DNA of 29,382 nucleotides from Oscillospiraceae bacterium. GTDB lineage: Bacteria > Bacillota > Clostridia > Oscillospirales > Oscillospiraceae. Below the pieces are notes generated by a model. That model did not search any database, had not been told where the DNA came from, and saw only the letters and a program-made list of their open reading frames with translations. Shown piece after piece: positions 7,097 through 14,993 of this stretch. Location: contig JAEEUX010000003.1 of the NCBI GenBank assembly GCA_016290695.1, forward strand, positions 1 through 29,382, read 5' to 3'. Position 1 is the first letter of the stretch; the number at the start of each line of letters is the position of its first letter. Made by a program: the position numbers and the translations under genes.

Positions 7097-8308
7097 ATGA
7101 GTGAAGTAAAATACTGGCTCTGGCTGTCACAGCTTAAAAAGCTCGGGAACCTTTCGGCGGGGAAATACGTCCGTCAATTCGGCTCGGTCAAAAAGCTGTA
7201 TTTCGCCGCAAAGGAGGAAATTTCCCTTACCCCGGGCGCGACGGACGCGGAGGTTGCGGCGCTTATGAATAAAGACCTTTCCGCCGCCGAAAATATAGAG
7301 GCCAAATGCGCGCAGCTCGGGGTGGAGGTCCTGAGTATTCAGGACGCGGCATACCCCGAACGCCTGCGGAATATTTACGACGCGCCGCTCGTCATATATG
7401 TGCGGGGCAAGCTCCCCTCGGTGGATGACGAGCCCTGCCTTGCCATCGTCGGCACGAGGCGCGCTTCGCCCTACGGAATCGGCTGCGCCGAGCGCATAGC
7501 GCGGGACATGACCCGCTGCGGGGCGACGGTGGTTTCCGGACTCGCGGAGGGGATAGACTCCGCCGCCGTGAAGGCCGCGCTCAGAGAGGGCGGCACGCCG
7601 ATAGGCGTCCTCGGAACGGGGATAGACGTCGTTTTCCCCGCGTGGAACACCGAGCTGCAAAGCGAGGTCGCCAAACGCGGAGCGCTCATCAGCGAATACC
7701 CGCCCGGAACGCGCGGCAGCCGGGGAAGCTTCCCGGCGAGGAACCGCATAATAAGCGGACTCAGCCTGGGCGTCGTGGTGGTGGAGGCGCCGGAGAAAAG
7801 CGGCTCGCTCATTACGGCGGCGCGTGCCGTCGAGCAGGGGCGCGACGTTTTCGTCGTCCCCGGAAACATAGACGCGCCGGGCTTTGTGGGCTCCAACGCC
7901 CTCATTAAAGACGGAGCGGCGCTCATAACGAGCGGCTGGGACGCTCTCAGCTCTTACCGCTGGCGTTTCCCGGAAAAGCTTGAAAAACGCGAGAAGAAAA
8001 ACCGTTCCCCGATAGCCGCCGTCCTGCGCGCGGCGGAGCTGGTTTCCGGCAGGGCGGACAGGCAGAGCGGCAAAAAAGCAGTTGACAAGCAAAAGAGCAT
8101 GGAATATATTGACCTAAAAGAAGAGCTCGCCCTTTCGCCCGAGCAGGCGGCTGTTTTAAGCGCCGTCGCAGCGGGCGCTTCCGAGACGGATGAGCTTATC
8201 GAACGGACTAAGCTTCCCGCGCAGGAGGTCCTTTCCGCGATAACCTTTCTTGAGCTTGAAGGGCTCGTCAGCGCGGGCGGGAGCGGGCTGAAGATAATTG
8301 ACGATTAA
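7097..8308 (+). CDS. dprA: DNA processing protein DprA/Smf
   Basis: DprA binds incoming single-stranded DNA and loads RecA during natural transformation; many non-competent Firmicutes also keep it. The 403-residue protein has a helical N-terminal region, then the Rossmann-like DprA core with LAIVGTRRASPYG, VSGLAEGIDSAA, GVLGTGIDVVFP, FPARNRIISGLS and KSGSLITARA-like KSGSLITAARA motifs. The C-terminal part (about residues 340-403) looks like the winged-helix domain (LERTKLPAQEVLSAI-like, LELEGLV). GAGG at 7082-7085 is about 11 bases before the ATG. It is followed by topA, the usual Gram-positive order. A promoter-like sequence inside its 3' part may serve topA. Confidence 0.96.
   Translation: MSEVKYWLWLSQLKKLGNLSAGKYVRQFGSVKKLYFAAKEEISLTPGATDAEVAALMNKDLSAAENIEAKCAQLGVEVLSIQDAAYPERLRNIYDAPLVIYVRGKLPSVDDEPCLAIVGTRRASPYGIGCAERIARDMTRCGATVVSGLAEGIDSAAVKAALREGGTPIGVLGTGIDVVFPAWNTELQSEVAKRGALISEYPPGTRGSRGSFPARNRIISGLSLGVVVVEAPEKSGSLITAARAVEQGRDVFVVPGNIDAPGFVGSNALIKDGAALITSGWDALSSYRWRFPEKLEKREKKNRSPIAAVLRAAELVSGRADRQSGKKAVDKQKSMEYIDLKEELALSPEQAAVLSAVAAGASETDELIERTKLPAQEVLSAITFLELEGLVSAGGSGLKIIDD
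8082..8110 (+). promoter_or_regulatory. Candidate internal promoter for topA inside dprA
   Basis: TTGACA at 8082-8087 and TATATT at 8105-8110 are separated by exactly 17 bases. That is one mismatch from the sigma-A consensus, in an otherwise GC-rich coding region. It lies about 280 bases ahead of topA and could allow transcription of topA independent of dprA. Confidence 0.5.
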
Positions 8309-8317
8309 AATTTAACC

Positions 8318-8365
8318 GGTAAACGCCGAACAGACCGGAATACTGAGCTTTGCCCGGCGTTTACC
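8318..8365 (+). promoter_or_regulatory. Long-loop hairpin in the topA leader
   Basis: GGTAAACGCCG (8318-8328) and CGGCGTTTACC (8355-8365) are perfect 11-bp complements separated by 26 bases. The structure ends 22 bases before the topA ATG and has no T-run, so it is not a standard terminator. It may be a regulatory leader structure or a processing site, possibly for the RNase III encoded downstream; that is speculation. Confidence 0.55.
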
Positions 8366-8387
8366 CAAAAACATAGGAGCGGGTAAA

Positions 8388-10697
8388 ATGGCAAAATCCA
8401 ACACCGCGCTGGTGATAGTCGAGTCTCCGGCAAAGGCGAAAACCATAGAAAAATATCTCGGCGGAGATTATAAGGTAACGGCCTCGATGGGCCATCTGCG
8501 CGACCTTCCGAAGAGCAAGATGGGCGTTGACATCGAGGCGGGCTTCGTCCCGGATTATCAGCCCATCAAGGGCCGCGAGGATAAAATAGCGGAGCTGAAA
8601 AGCGCAGCCAAGAAGGCCAGCGTCATCTATCTCGCGACCGACCCGGACCGCGAGGGAGAGGCTATTTCCTGGCATCTGAAGGAGCTTCTGGAGCTTCCCG
8701 ACGACAAGACCCTGCGCGTCACCTTCAACGAGATAACAAAGCGCGTGGTAACCGAGAGCATCACGAAGCCCCGCGCCATCGACATGAACCTCGTGGACGC
8801 GCAGCAGGCGCGCCGGATCCTCGACCGCATCGTGGGCTATCAGCTCAGCCCCCTGCTCTGGACGAAGCTGCGCCGCGGCCTTTCCGCAGGCAGGGTCCAG
8901 TCCGTCGCGACGCGCATGGTGGTTGACCGCGAAAACGAGATCCGCGCCTTCGTCCCGGAGGAATACTGGCTCATGGACGTCGTCCTCGCCTGCGCCGACG
9001 GCGGCGAGTTCACGGCGCATTTTTACGGGAAAAACGGCAAGAAGTGCGAGCTTAAAAACGAGGCGGAGACGAAGGCTGCCGAGGCGGAGATCCGTTCCTC
9101 GCCCTTCACCATCGCCGCCGTGAAGCGCACCGACAGGCAGCGCAGCCCCTCCGCGCCCTTCATAACCTCCACGCTCCAGCAGGAGGCCTCGCGCAAGCTG
9201 AACATGACGCCGCGCCGCACGATGAGCGTAGCGCAGCAGCTTTATGAGGGCGTCGAGATCGCCGGCGTCGGCACCGTAGGTCTCATCACCTATATGCGTA
9301 CCGATTCGCTGCGCGTTTCGCGCGAAGCGCAGGCCGCCGCGAAGAATTTTATCGTAAATAACTACGGCGCGGCCTATTACCCGGAGACTACGCGCTTTTT
9401 CAAGACGAAAAAGGACGCGCAGGACGCGCACGAGGCCATCCGCCCGAGCGATGTGGAGCTCACGCCCGAGCGCATAAGGAAGGACCTTACCGCCGAGCAG
9501 CACAGGCTTTATAAGCTTATCTGGAACCGCTTCATGGCAAGCCAGATGGCAAACGTAGTCTACGACAGCGTTTCCATAGATTCCGTTTCCGCCGGCTGGC
9601 TTTTCCGCGCGACGCATTCCTCCGTCAAGTTCCCCGGCTTCACCAAAATTTATGATACCGGCGACGACGATACCGAGCTCAAGCAGCGCCCGCTGCCGGA
9701 GCTTAAGGAGGGCGAGGAGGTCTCGCTTAAAAACGTCGTCACCGAGCAGAAATACACCCAGCCGCCCGCGCGCTACACCGAGGATACGCTTATCCGCGCG
9801 ATGGAGGAGAAGGGCATAGGCCGTCCCAGCACCTACGCGCCCACGATGTCCACGATCCTCGACAGGGAATACGTCGTGAAGGAGGGCAAGGTCCTCAAGC
9901 CGACGATGCTGGGCGAGACCGTGACTAAATTCATGCTCGAACGCTTCAACGACATCGTAGACGTCGCCTTTACCGCGAAGATGGAGGCGACGCTCGACAG
10001 CGTGGAGAACGGAGAAAAGGACTGGAAGAGCGTCCTTGCCGATTTCTACGTCGGCTTCGATAAGTCCATGCACGAGGCTGAGGCGGCGCTCGACGGCGTG
10101 AGGATAAAGATTCCGGACGAGGTCACGGACGAAATATGCGAGAAATGCGGGCGCCACATGGTCGTTAAAACCGGGCGCTTCGGGCGTTTCCTCGCCTGCC
10201 CCGGTTACCCGGAGTGCACCAATACCAAGCCCATAGTCGTAGAGATGCCGGGCCAGTGCCCGAAGTGCGGCTCGCGCATCCTCAAGCGCACCTCGAAGAA
10301 GGGCTACGCCTACTATGCCTGCGAGCGCGGCGCGGAATGCGGCTTCATGACATGGGACGTTCCTGTGAAGGACAACTGCCCCGAGTGCGGGCATACGCTC
10401 TTTAAAAAGTCCGGGCGCGGCTTCAAAAAGCCCTTCTGCATAAACGAAAACTGCCCGAACTTCCTGCCCGAGGATAAGCGCGGCTACGTGAAAAAGGCTG
10501 CCGCCCCGGGCCCCGACGCGGAAGCGCCGGCGGAGAACGCCGAAGCAAAGCCCGCCGCGAAGAAGACTGCGGCAAAGACTGCGGCAAAGACTGCGGCAAA
10601 GACTACGGCAAAGACTACGGCAAAGACTGCCGCGAAAAAACCCGCGGCGAAGAAAACCGCCGCCAAAAAGACCAAAACGGCGGAGGGAGAAGCCTGA
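8388..10697 (+). CDS. topA: DNA topoisomerase I with zinc ribbons and a lysine/alanine tail
   Basis: This type IA topoisomerase relaxes negative supercoils by single-strand passage. The TOPRIM domain is at the N-terminus (LVIVESPAKAKTIEKYL, residues 8-24; ATDPDREGEAISWHL, 83-97). The catalytic tyrosine is Tyr302 in GLITYMRTDSLR. Three Cys4 zinc ribbons follow near residues 582, 623 and 663 (CEKCG..CPGYPEC, CPKCG..CERGAEC, CPECG..CINENC). The last 65 or so residues are an unusual low-complexity tail rich in Lys, Ala and Thr, encoded partly by 12-base tandem repeats. The ribosome binding site is AGGAG ahead of ATG 8388. The stop codon overlaps the trmFO start. Confidence 0.97.
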   Translation: MAKSNTALVIVESPAKAKTIEKYLGGDYKVTASMGHLRDLPKSKMGVDIEAGFVPDYQPIKGREDKIAELKSAAKKASVIYLATDPDREGEAISWHLKELLELPDDKTLRVTFNEITKRVVTESITKPRAIDMNLVDAQQARRILDRIVGYQLSPLLWTKLRRGLSAGRVQSVATRMVVDRENEIRAFVPEEYWLMDVVLACADGGEFTAHFYGKNGKKCELKNEAETKAAEAEIRSSPFTIAAVKRTDRQRSPSAPFITSTLQQEASRKLNMTPRRTMSVAQQLYEGVEIAGVGTVGLITYMRTDSLRVSREAQAAAKNFIVNNYGAAYYPETTRFFKTKKDAQDAHEAIRPSDVELTPERIRKDLTAEQHRLYKLIWNRFMASQMANVVYDSVSIDSVSAGWLFRATHSSVKFPGFTKIYDTGDDDTELKQRPLPELKEGEEVSLKNVVTEQKYTQPPARYTEDTLIRAMEEKGIGRPSTYAPTMSTILDREYVVKEGKVLKPTMLGETVTKFMLERFNDIVDVAFTAKMEATLDSVENGEKDWKSVLADFYVGFDKSMHEAEAALDGVRIKIPDEVTDEICEKCGRHMVVKTGRFGRFLACPGYPECTNTKPIVVEMPGQCPKCGSRILKRTSKKGYAYYACERGAECGFMTWDVPVKDNCPECGHTLFKKSGRGFKKPFCINENCPNFLPEDKRGYVKKAAAPGPDAEAPAENAEAKPAAKKTAAKTAAKTAAKTTAKTTAKTAAKKPAAKKTAAKKTKTAEGEA
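10561..10632 (+). repeat. 12-base tandem repeat in the topA tail
   Basis: About five to six consecutive units of the form GCGGCAAAGACT (some with ACGGCAAAGACT) encode the TAAK tetrapeptide over and over. Copy number of such a repeat can change by slippage, which would lengthen or shorten the basic tail in 4-residue steps. Confidence 0.9.
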
Positions 10698-12001
10698 TGG
10701 AGAAAGTAACCGTTATCGGCGCGGGGCTCGCCGGCTGCGAGGCGACCTGGCAGCTCATTAAGCGCGGCGTTCCCGTCCGCCTCATGGAGATGAAGCCCCA
10801 CAAGCGCACTCCCGCCCACGTTTCGGACGATTTTGCCGAGCTCGTCTGCTCCAATTCCCTCAGAAGCGACGAGCTTACGAACGCCGTCGGCCTCCTCAAA
10901 GAGGAAATGCGCCGCATCGGCTCCGTTATCATGGAAAGCGCCGACGCCAACCGCGTCGAGGCCGGAAGCGCCCTGGCGGTCGACCGCGTGGGCTTTGCAA
11001 AAACCATCACCGAGCGCATAAGAACGAGCGAGCTCGTCGAAGTCGTCGAGGGCGAGGTTACCGAGATCCCCGCCGGGCGCGTCATCATCGCCACGGGGCC
11101 GCTCACGAGCGAGGCGCTCAGCGATACGATACGTTCCCTTTTCCCGCCGGAGAAGGCCTACATGAACTTTTACGACGCCGCCGCCCCCATCGTCACCTTT
11201 GAGAGCATAGATATGGACAGCGCCTACTTTGCCTCGCGCTACGATAAGGGTACGCCGGATTATGTAAACTGCCCCATGACGGAGGAGGAGTACGCCGCCT
11301 TCTGGAAGGAGCTTTGCGCGGCGCGTCAGGCGGAGGTTCACGGCTTTGACGACGGCGGAGTTTTCGAGGGCTGCATGCCCGTGGAGGTAATGGCGAGGCG
11401 CGGCGTCGATACGCTGCGCTACGGGCCGCTCAAGCCCGTCGGCCTCGTTGACCCGAAGACCGGGCGCGAGCCTTACGCCGTCGTTCAGCTCCGCAAGGAT
11501 AACCGCGAGGGCAGCCTTTATAACATCGTCGGCTTCCAGACGCACCTGGTTTTCGGCGAGCAGAAGCGCGTTTTCTCGATGATACCGGCGCTGAAAAACG
11601 CCGAGTTTGTGCGCTACGGCGTTATGCACCGCAATACTTATATAGATTCTCCCGGCCTTCTGGACGATACCTACGCCCTGAAAAGCGACAAGCGCATCCG
11701 CTTTGCCGGGCAGATGACGGGCGTTGAGGGCTATGTCGAGTCCTCCGCCTCGGGCATGCTCGCGGGGATAAACACGGCCTGCGAGGTTTTGGGCGAGCCG
11801 GCCCCGAGATTCACGAAACAGACGGCTATCGGCGCGCTCGCGGCCTACGTCAGCGGCGGCAGCGTCGGCAATTTCCAGCCGATGAACGTGAACTTCGGCA
11901 TCATGGAGTCCCTCGGCTACAAGGTGAAGGGCAAGCGCAACAAAAACGCCGAAATATCGAAGCGCTCGCTGGCGCTGCTTGCCGAGCTCGGCTTTGAATA
12001 A
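10697..12001 (+). CDS. trmFO: Folate- and FAD-dependent tRNA uracil-54 C5 methyltransferase
   Basis: TrmFO makes ribothymidine at position 54 of tRNA using methylene-tetrahydrofolate and FAD, the Gram-positive counterpart of the S-adenosylmethionine enzyme TrmA. The 434-residue protein opens with the FAD-binding motif VIGAGLAGCEA (residues 6-16). ELVCSNSLRSDE places a cysteine at 51 and FEGCMPVEVMARRG a cysteine at 226, the two positions that correspond to the catalytic cysteines of the Bacillus enzyme. GQMTGVEGYVESSASG is the C-terminal flavin motif. The ATG shares its A with the topA stop (TGATG), so the two are translationally coupled. Nearby glyA supplies its one-carbon cofactor, though it is on the other strand. 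Confidence 0.96.
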   Translation: MEKVTVIGAGLAGCEATWQLIKRGVPVRLMEMKPHKRTPAHVSDDFAELVCSNSLRSDELTNAVGLLKEEMRRIGSVIMESADANRVEAGSALAVDRVGFAKTITERIRTSELVEVVEGEVTEIPAGRVIIATGPLTSEALSDTIRSLFPPEKAYMNFYDAAAPIVTFESIDMDSAYFASRYDKGTPDYVNCPMTEEEYAAFWKELCAARQAEVHGFDDGGVFEGCMPVEVMARRGVDTLRYGPLKPVGLVDPKTGREPYAVVQLRKDNREGSLYNIVGFQTHLVFGEQKRVFSMIPALKNAEFVRYGVMHRNTYIDSPGLLDDTYALKSDKRIRFAGQMTGVEGYVESSASGMLAGINTACEVLGEPAPRFTKQTAIGALAAYVSGGSVGNFQPMNVNFGIMESLGYKVKGKRNKNAEISKRSLALLAELGFE

Positions 12002-12021
12002 TCCGAAAGGAACAGTCAGAA

Positions 12022-13044
12022 ATGAAGATAATCGTTGACGCCATGGGCGGCGATAACGCGCCGCTGGAAGTGGTCAAGGGCGCGCTGAAGGCCCGTGAGG
12101 AGTACGGAACGGACATCGTCCTTGTGGGCAGCGGAGAAGAGATTCTGCGCTGCTTCGAGGCTATCGGCATGACAAACCTCCCCGACGGGGTATCCATAGT
12201 AAACGCCTCCCAGGTCGTCACAATGGAGGACGACCCGGCCAAGGCCTGCCGCGAAAAGCGCGATTCGTCCATGACCGTAGCGCTCAATATGCTGCGCGAC
12301 GGGCTCGGCGACGCTGTCGTTTCCGCAGGCTCCACGGGCGCGCTCCTTTCGGGCGCGACGCTCATAGTCAAGCGCATACGCGGCATAAGAAGGGCCTGCC
12401 TCGCTCCGACCGTCCCCACGATGAAGGGCACGGAGTCGATCTTGCTCGACGTGGGCGCCAACGCCGAATGTACGGCGGAATACATCGTGCAGTTCGCGTT
12501 CATGGGCTACGCCTACGCCAAATACGAGCTCGGCGTCGAGAACCCGACGGTGGGACTCCTCAATATCGGCGCGGAGGAAACGAAGGGCGGCGCGCTGCAA
12601 AAACAGGTCCACGCCTTCCTCACGGCGGCAGCCGAAGCGGGGAAGATAAACTTCGTCGGCAACGTCGAGGGCACGGACGCGCTTTCCGGCAAGGTGGACG
12701 TTATCGTGACGGACGGCTTTTCCGGCAATATCATGCTCAAGTCCATGGAGGGCGCCATCGGCTTCCTGCTCTCCGAGCTCAAGGGCATCATGTATAAAAA
12801 CGTGAAGAACAAGCTCGCCGCCGCCATGCTGAAAAACGACCTTTACGCCCTCAAGGGCAAGCTCGGCGTCGGCGGGAGCATCATGCTCGGCCTGACAAAG
12901 CCCGTTATCAAGGCGCATGGCTCGTCGAAGGAGAAGGAAATAAGCCTCGCCATAGGGCAGGCGGTCCGTTCGGCGCAGGCAGGAGTAAGCGAAGAGATAA
13001 CATCTCTGCTGGAAGCAATGGAGATTCCGGAGGAAAGCAAATAA
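12022..13044 (+). CDS. plsX: Phosphate acyltransferase PlsX
   Basis: PlsX converts acyl-ACP plus phosphate to acyl-phosphate, the substrate for PlsY in phosphatidic acid synthesis; it acts at the cytoplasmic face of the membrane. The 340-residue length fits. Family signatures include the start KIIVDAMGGDNAP, SAGSTGALLSGA, KEVHAFL-like LQKQVHAFL, VDVIVTDGFSGNIMLKSMEG and the C-terminal GGSIMLGLTKPVIKAHGSS. The ribosome binding site is AAAGGAA about 10 bases upstream of ATG 12022. The fabD/acpP genes that often follow plsX are not here; instead a 267-base repeat region leads to rnc. Confidence 0.96.
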   Translation: MKIIVDAMGGDNAPLEVVKGALKAREEYGTDIVLVGSGEEILRCFEAIGMTNLPDGVSIVNASQVVTMEDDPAKACREKRDSSMTVALNMLRDGLGDAVVSAGSTGALLSGATLIVKRIRGIRRACLAPTVPTMKGTESILLDVGANAECTAEYIVQFAFMGYAYAKYELGVENPTVGLLNIGAEETKGGALQKQVHAFLTAAAEAGKINFVGNVEGTDALSGKVDVIVTDGFSGNIMLKSMEGAIGFLLSELKGIMYKNVKNKLAAAMLKNDLYALKGKLGVGGSIMLGLTKPVIKAHGSSKEKEISLAIGQAVRSAQAGVSEEITSLLEAMEIPEESK

Positions 13045-13060
13045 TTCAAACGATAATTCA

Positions 13061-13101
13061 AACGAGACCCATTTCATTGGGCTCTCGTTTGAGATACTCG
13101 C
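13061..13101 (+). repeat. 41-base direct repeat, copy 1 (left of the plsX-rnc gap)
   Basis: The copy reads AACGAGACCCA..TGGGCTCTCGTTTGAGATACTCGC. It matches the copy at 13244-13284 at 32 of 41 aligned positions without gaps. With the preceding bases it forms a hairpin, TCAAACGAGA-CCCA-loop-TGGG-C-TCTCGTTTGA. Confidence 0.8.
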
Positions 13102-13243
13102 GCTCATCGCGTCGGCTCCGCTCTTCGGCTCCCGCCTCCTTGGTCGGCGCGAGAGGTCGGTGTTTTTGCCGAGGCGAAGCCCCGTCAAAAACAGAAATTA
13201 TAATATAAAATACGATTACGCTTGGCGGCAAAGCGCCAAGCTA

Positions 13244-13284
13244 TGCGAGACCCGCTTCGCCGGGCACTCGTTTGAGATACTTGC
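13244..13284 (+). repeat. 41-base direct repeat, copy 2 (ahead of rnc)
   Basis: The copy reads TGCGAGACCCG..CGGGCACTCGTTTGAGATACTTGC, in the same orientation as copy 1, 183 bases away. The inner A-T pair of the copy 1 stem is replaced here by G-C, so pairing is kept. It ends 27 bases before the rnc start. Confidence 0.8.
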
Positions 13285-13311
13285 ACATTGATTTATAACG
13301 AGAGGAATATA

Positions 13312-13989
13312 ATGGACACACTTGAAAAAAGACTTGGTTACAGCTTTCGTGACCCGGCAATGCTCGAGCTTGCGCTTACGCACAGCTCCTACGCCAACGA
13401 GCGGGGCAGCGGCAGGGCGGGCTGCAACGAAAGGCTGGAATTTTTAGGGGATTCCATCCTCGGCTATTTCAGCGCGGAGTGCCTTTTCCGCACCTACCCC
13501 GATAAGCCGGAGGGTGAAATGACGAAGCTCAGGTCGGAGCTCGTATGCGAGCAGAGCCTTGCGCGCGTCGCGACTAAATTGGGGCTCGGTGAATTCCTGC
13601 GTCTCGGACACGGGGAGGAAATGGGCGGGGGCAGAACACGCCCCTCAATCATCGCGGACGCGGTCGAGGCTGTGCTTGCTGCGATCTACCTTGACGGCGG
13701 CGCTGAGGAGGCGAAGAAATTCGTCTACACCTTTATTCTGAACGAGGTTTCGAGCGCCGAGAAAACCGGCAGTCACGATTATAAGACCCGCCTTCAGGAG
13801 CGGGTTCAGCGCGGCGGCGCGAGCTCGCCGAGCTACGTTATAACGGACGAAAGCGGCCCCGACCACAGTAAGGTTTTCAGCGCGGAGGTTCGGATCGCGG
13901 GGCGCGTAGCCGGCGTAGGCAGCGGCAAAACGAAGAAGGAAGCCGAGCAGAACGCGGCGAAAAACGCCCTGGAAAAGCGCCGCAAATGA
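13312..13989 (+). CDS. rnc: Ribonuclease III
   Basis: RNase III cleaves double-stranded RNA in rRNA precursors and structured mRNAs. With the start at 13312 the protein has 225 residues. The catalytic signature NERLEFLGDSILG is near residues 35-47, and a second acidic site, ADAVEAVLAAIYLD, near 110. A double-stranded RNA-binding domain fills the C-terminal part, beginning DYKTRLQE and ending TKKEAEQNAAKNALE. The frame is open from TTG 13288, but ATG 13312 has the AGAGG ribosome binding site 6 bases upstream and matches family starts. The last codons overlap the radical SAM gene by four bases (ATGA). Confidence 0.96.
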   Translation: MDTLEKRLGYSFRDPAMLELALTHSSYANERGSGRAGCNERLEFLGDSILGYFSAECLFRTYPDKPEGEMTKLRSELVCEQSLARVATKLGLGEFLRLGHGEEMGGGRTRPSIIADAVEAVLAAIYLDGGAEEAKKFVYTFILNEVSSAEKTGSHDYKTRLQERVQRGGASSPSYVITDESGPDHSKVFSAEVRIAGRVAGVGSGKTKKEAEQNAAKNALEKRRK

Positions 13990-14993
13990 CGCCGAAAAGA
14001 AGGATTATCCCCGTTTTTGTGCCGCATCTGGGCTGCCCGAACGACTGCGTTTTCTGCAACCAGCGCAAAATCTCCGGCCGGCTCAGCCCCGCGACGCCCG
14101 AAACGGTTCATGAGGCCGTCGCCGAGGCGCGCAAAGCGGGAGTTACGGGCGCGGAGCTGGCCTTTTACGGCGGGAGCTTCACGGCGATAGACCGCGCCGA
14201 GCAGGAGGCGCTTCTCAGCGCCGCGGCGGAGCATTTTGCGACAGGCGAGGTCGCCGCCCTGCGTGTTTCGACGCGGCCGGACAGGATTACGCCCGAGGCG
14301 CTGGCGCTCCTTAAAAAGTACCGCGTGGAAACGGTGGAGCTCGGCGCCCAGTCGATGGACGACGGCGTATTGCGCCTTTCCGGGCGCGGACATACGGCGG
14401 AGGCCACGCGAGGCGCGGCGAAAATGGTTAAGGAGAGCGGTTTTTCGCTCATTTTGCAGATGATGACGGGCCTTCCCGGAGACAGCGGGGAGGAAAGCAT
14501 ATACACGGCGAGGGAGCTTGCCGCGCTCGCGCCGGAGGGAGTCAGGATTTACCCGGCGGTGATACTGCGCGATACGCCGCTCTATGAGCTTTGGCGGCGC
14601 GGGAAGTACCGTGAGCACACGGTCGAGGACGCGGTAAGCCTCTGCGCGCGCATCGTCCCCGTTTTCGAGGCGGCGGGCGTGAAGATAATCCGCCTCGGGC
14701 TCAACCCCTCGGACGAGCTTTCCGGCGGCGAGGCGGCGGGCGGCGCGTATCATCCCGCGCTGGGTGAAATGGTCTATTCGCGCATCTGGCGCGGCAAGGC
14801 CGAGGCGGCGCTTTCTTCGCTCGTCGGGGCGGAGAGCGTCACCCTCGGCGTGAAAGCCTCGCGCGTTTCGGTGATGACGGGGCAGAAGCGCTGCAACGTC
14901 GAATATCTGCGCGATAAATTCGGTTTAAAAGAGTTAAAAATCCGCCCGGCGGAAGTGCCGGACGGCGAAATAGCAGTATTGGAGCGGCACTGA
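13986..14993 (+). CDS. Elp3/HemN-like radical SAM protein
   Basis: The protein has 335 residues and the radical SAM [4Fe-4S] motif HLGCPNDCVFCNQ, with Cys17, Cys21 and Cys24 in the CX3CX2C form. Other Elp3-type features are FYGGSFTAID, VSTRPDRI, VETVELGAQSMDDGVL and LQMMTGLPGDS. It lacks an acetyltransferase domain, so it is not a full Elp3. Uncharacterised members of this group commonly sit between rnc and smc in Clostridia. The substrate is unknown; RNA modification is a reasonable guess from family and neighbours but not shown. It overlaps rnc by 4 bases and smc by 1 base. Confidence 0.9.
   Translation: MTPKRRIIPVFVPHLGCPNDCVFCNQRKISGRLSPATPETVHEAVAEARKAGVTGAELAFYGGSFTAIDRAEQEALLSAAAEHFATGEVAALRVSTRPDRITPEALALLKKYRVETVELGAQSMDDGVLRLSGRGHTAEATRGAAKMVKESGFSLILQMMTGLPGDSGEESIYTARELAALAPEGVRIYPAVILRDTPLYELWRRGKYREHTVEDAVSLCARIVPVFEAAGVKIIRLGLNPSDELSGGEAAGGAYHPALGEMVYSRIWRGKAEAALSSLVGAESVTLGVKASRVSVMTGQKRCNVEYLRDKFGLKELKIRPAEVPDGEIAVLERH

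Larger units (their letters stand above)
13045..13311. other. Repeat-rich gap between plsX and rnc
   Basis: The gap holds a 12-base tandem duplication (ATAATTCAAACG, 13041-13064, including the plsX stop), two copies of a 41-base direct repeat, a hairpin TGTTTTTG...CAAAAACA (13161-13193) and a perfect palindrome GCTTGGCG-GCAAAG-CGCCAAGC (13220-13241). An isolated TATAAT lies at 13199-13204 without a clear -35 box. No coding region is evident, and no acyl carrier protein gene is present. Confidence 0.8.

Noticed and set aside
8361..10394. 677-codon antisense frame opposite topA, and similar long antisense frames opposite leuS (24406-26538) and the LCP gene (22370-24040)
   Set aside because: GC-rich codon bias produces long open antisense frames; the sense frames encode clear conserved proteins, and the antisense products show no family motifs.
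10561..10632. 12-base tandem repeats as a CRISPR or regulatory repeat
   Set aside because: They are in frame and simply encode the TAAK tail of TopA.
13161..13193. TGTTTTTG...CAAAAACA hairpin as a terminator of plsX
   Set aside because: The stem has mismatches and the 3' arm is A-rich rather than followed by a T-run on the plus strand, so termination is doubtful.
13272..13299. TTGAGA-16-TATAAC as the rnc promoter
   Set aside because: Transcription would begin about at the ribosome binding site, leaving no leader; the match is probably by chance.
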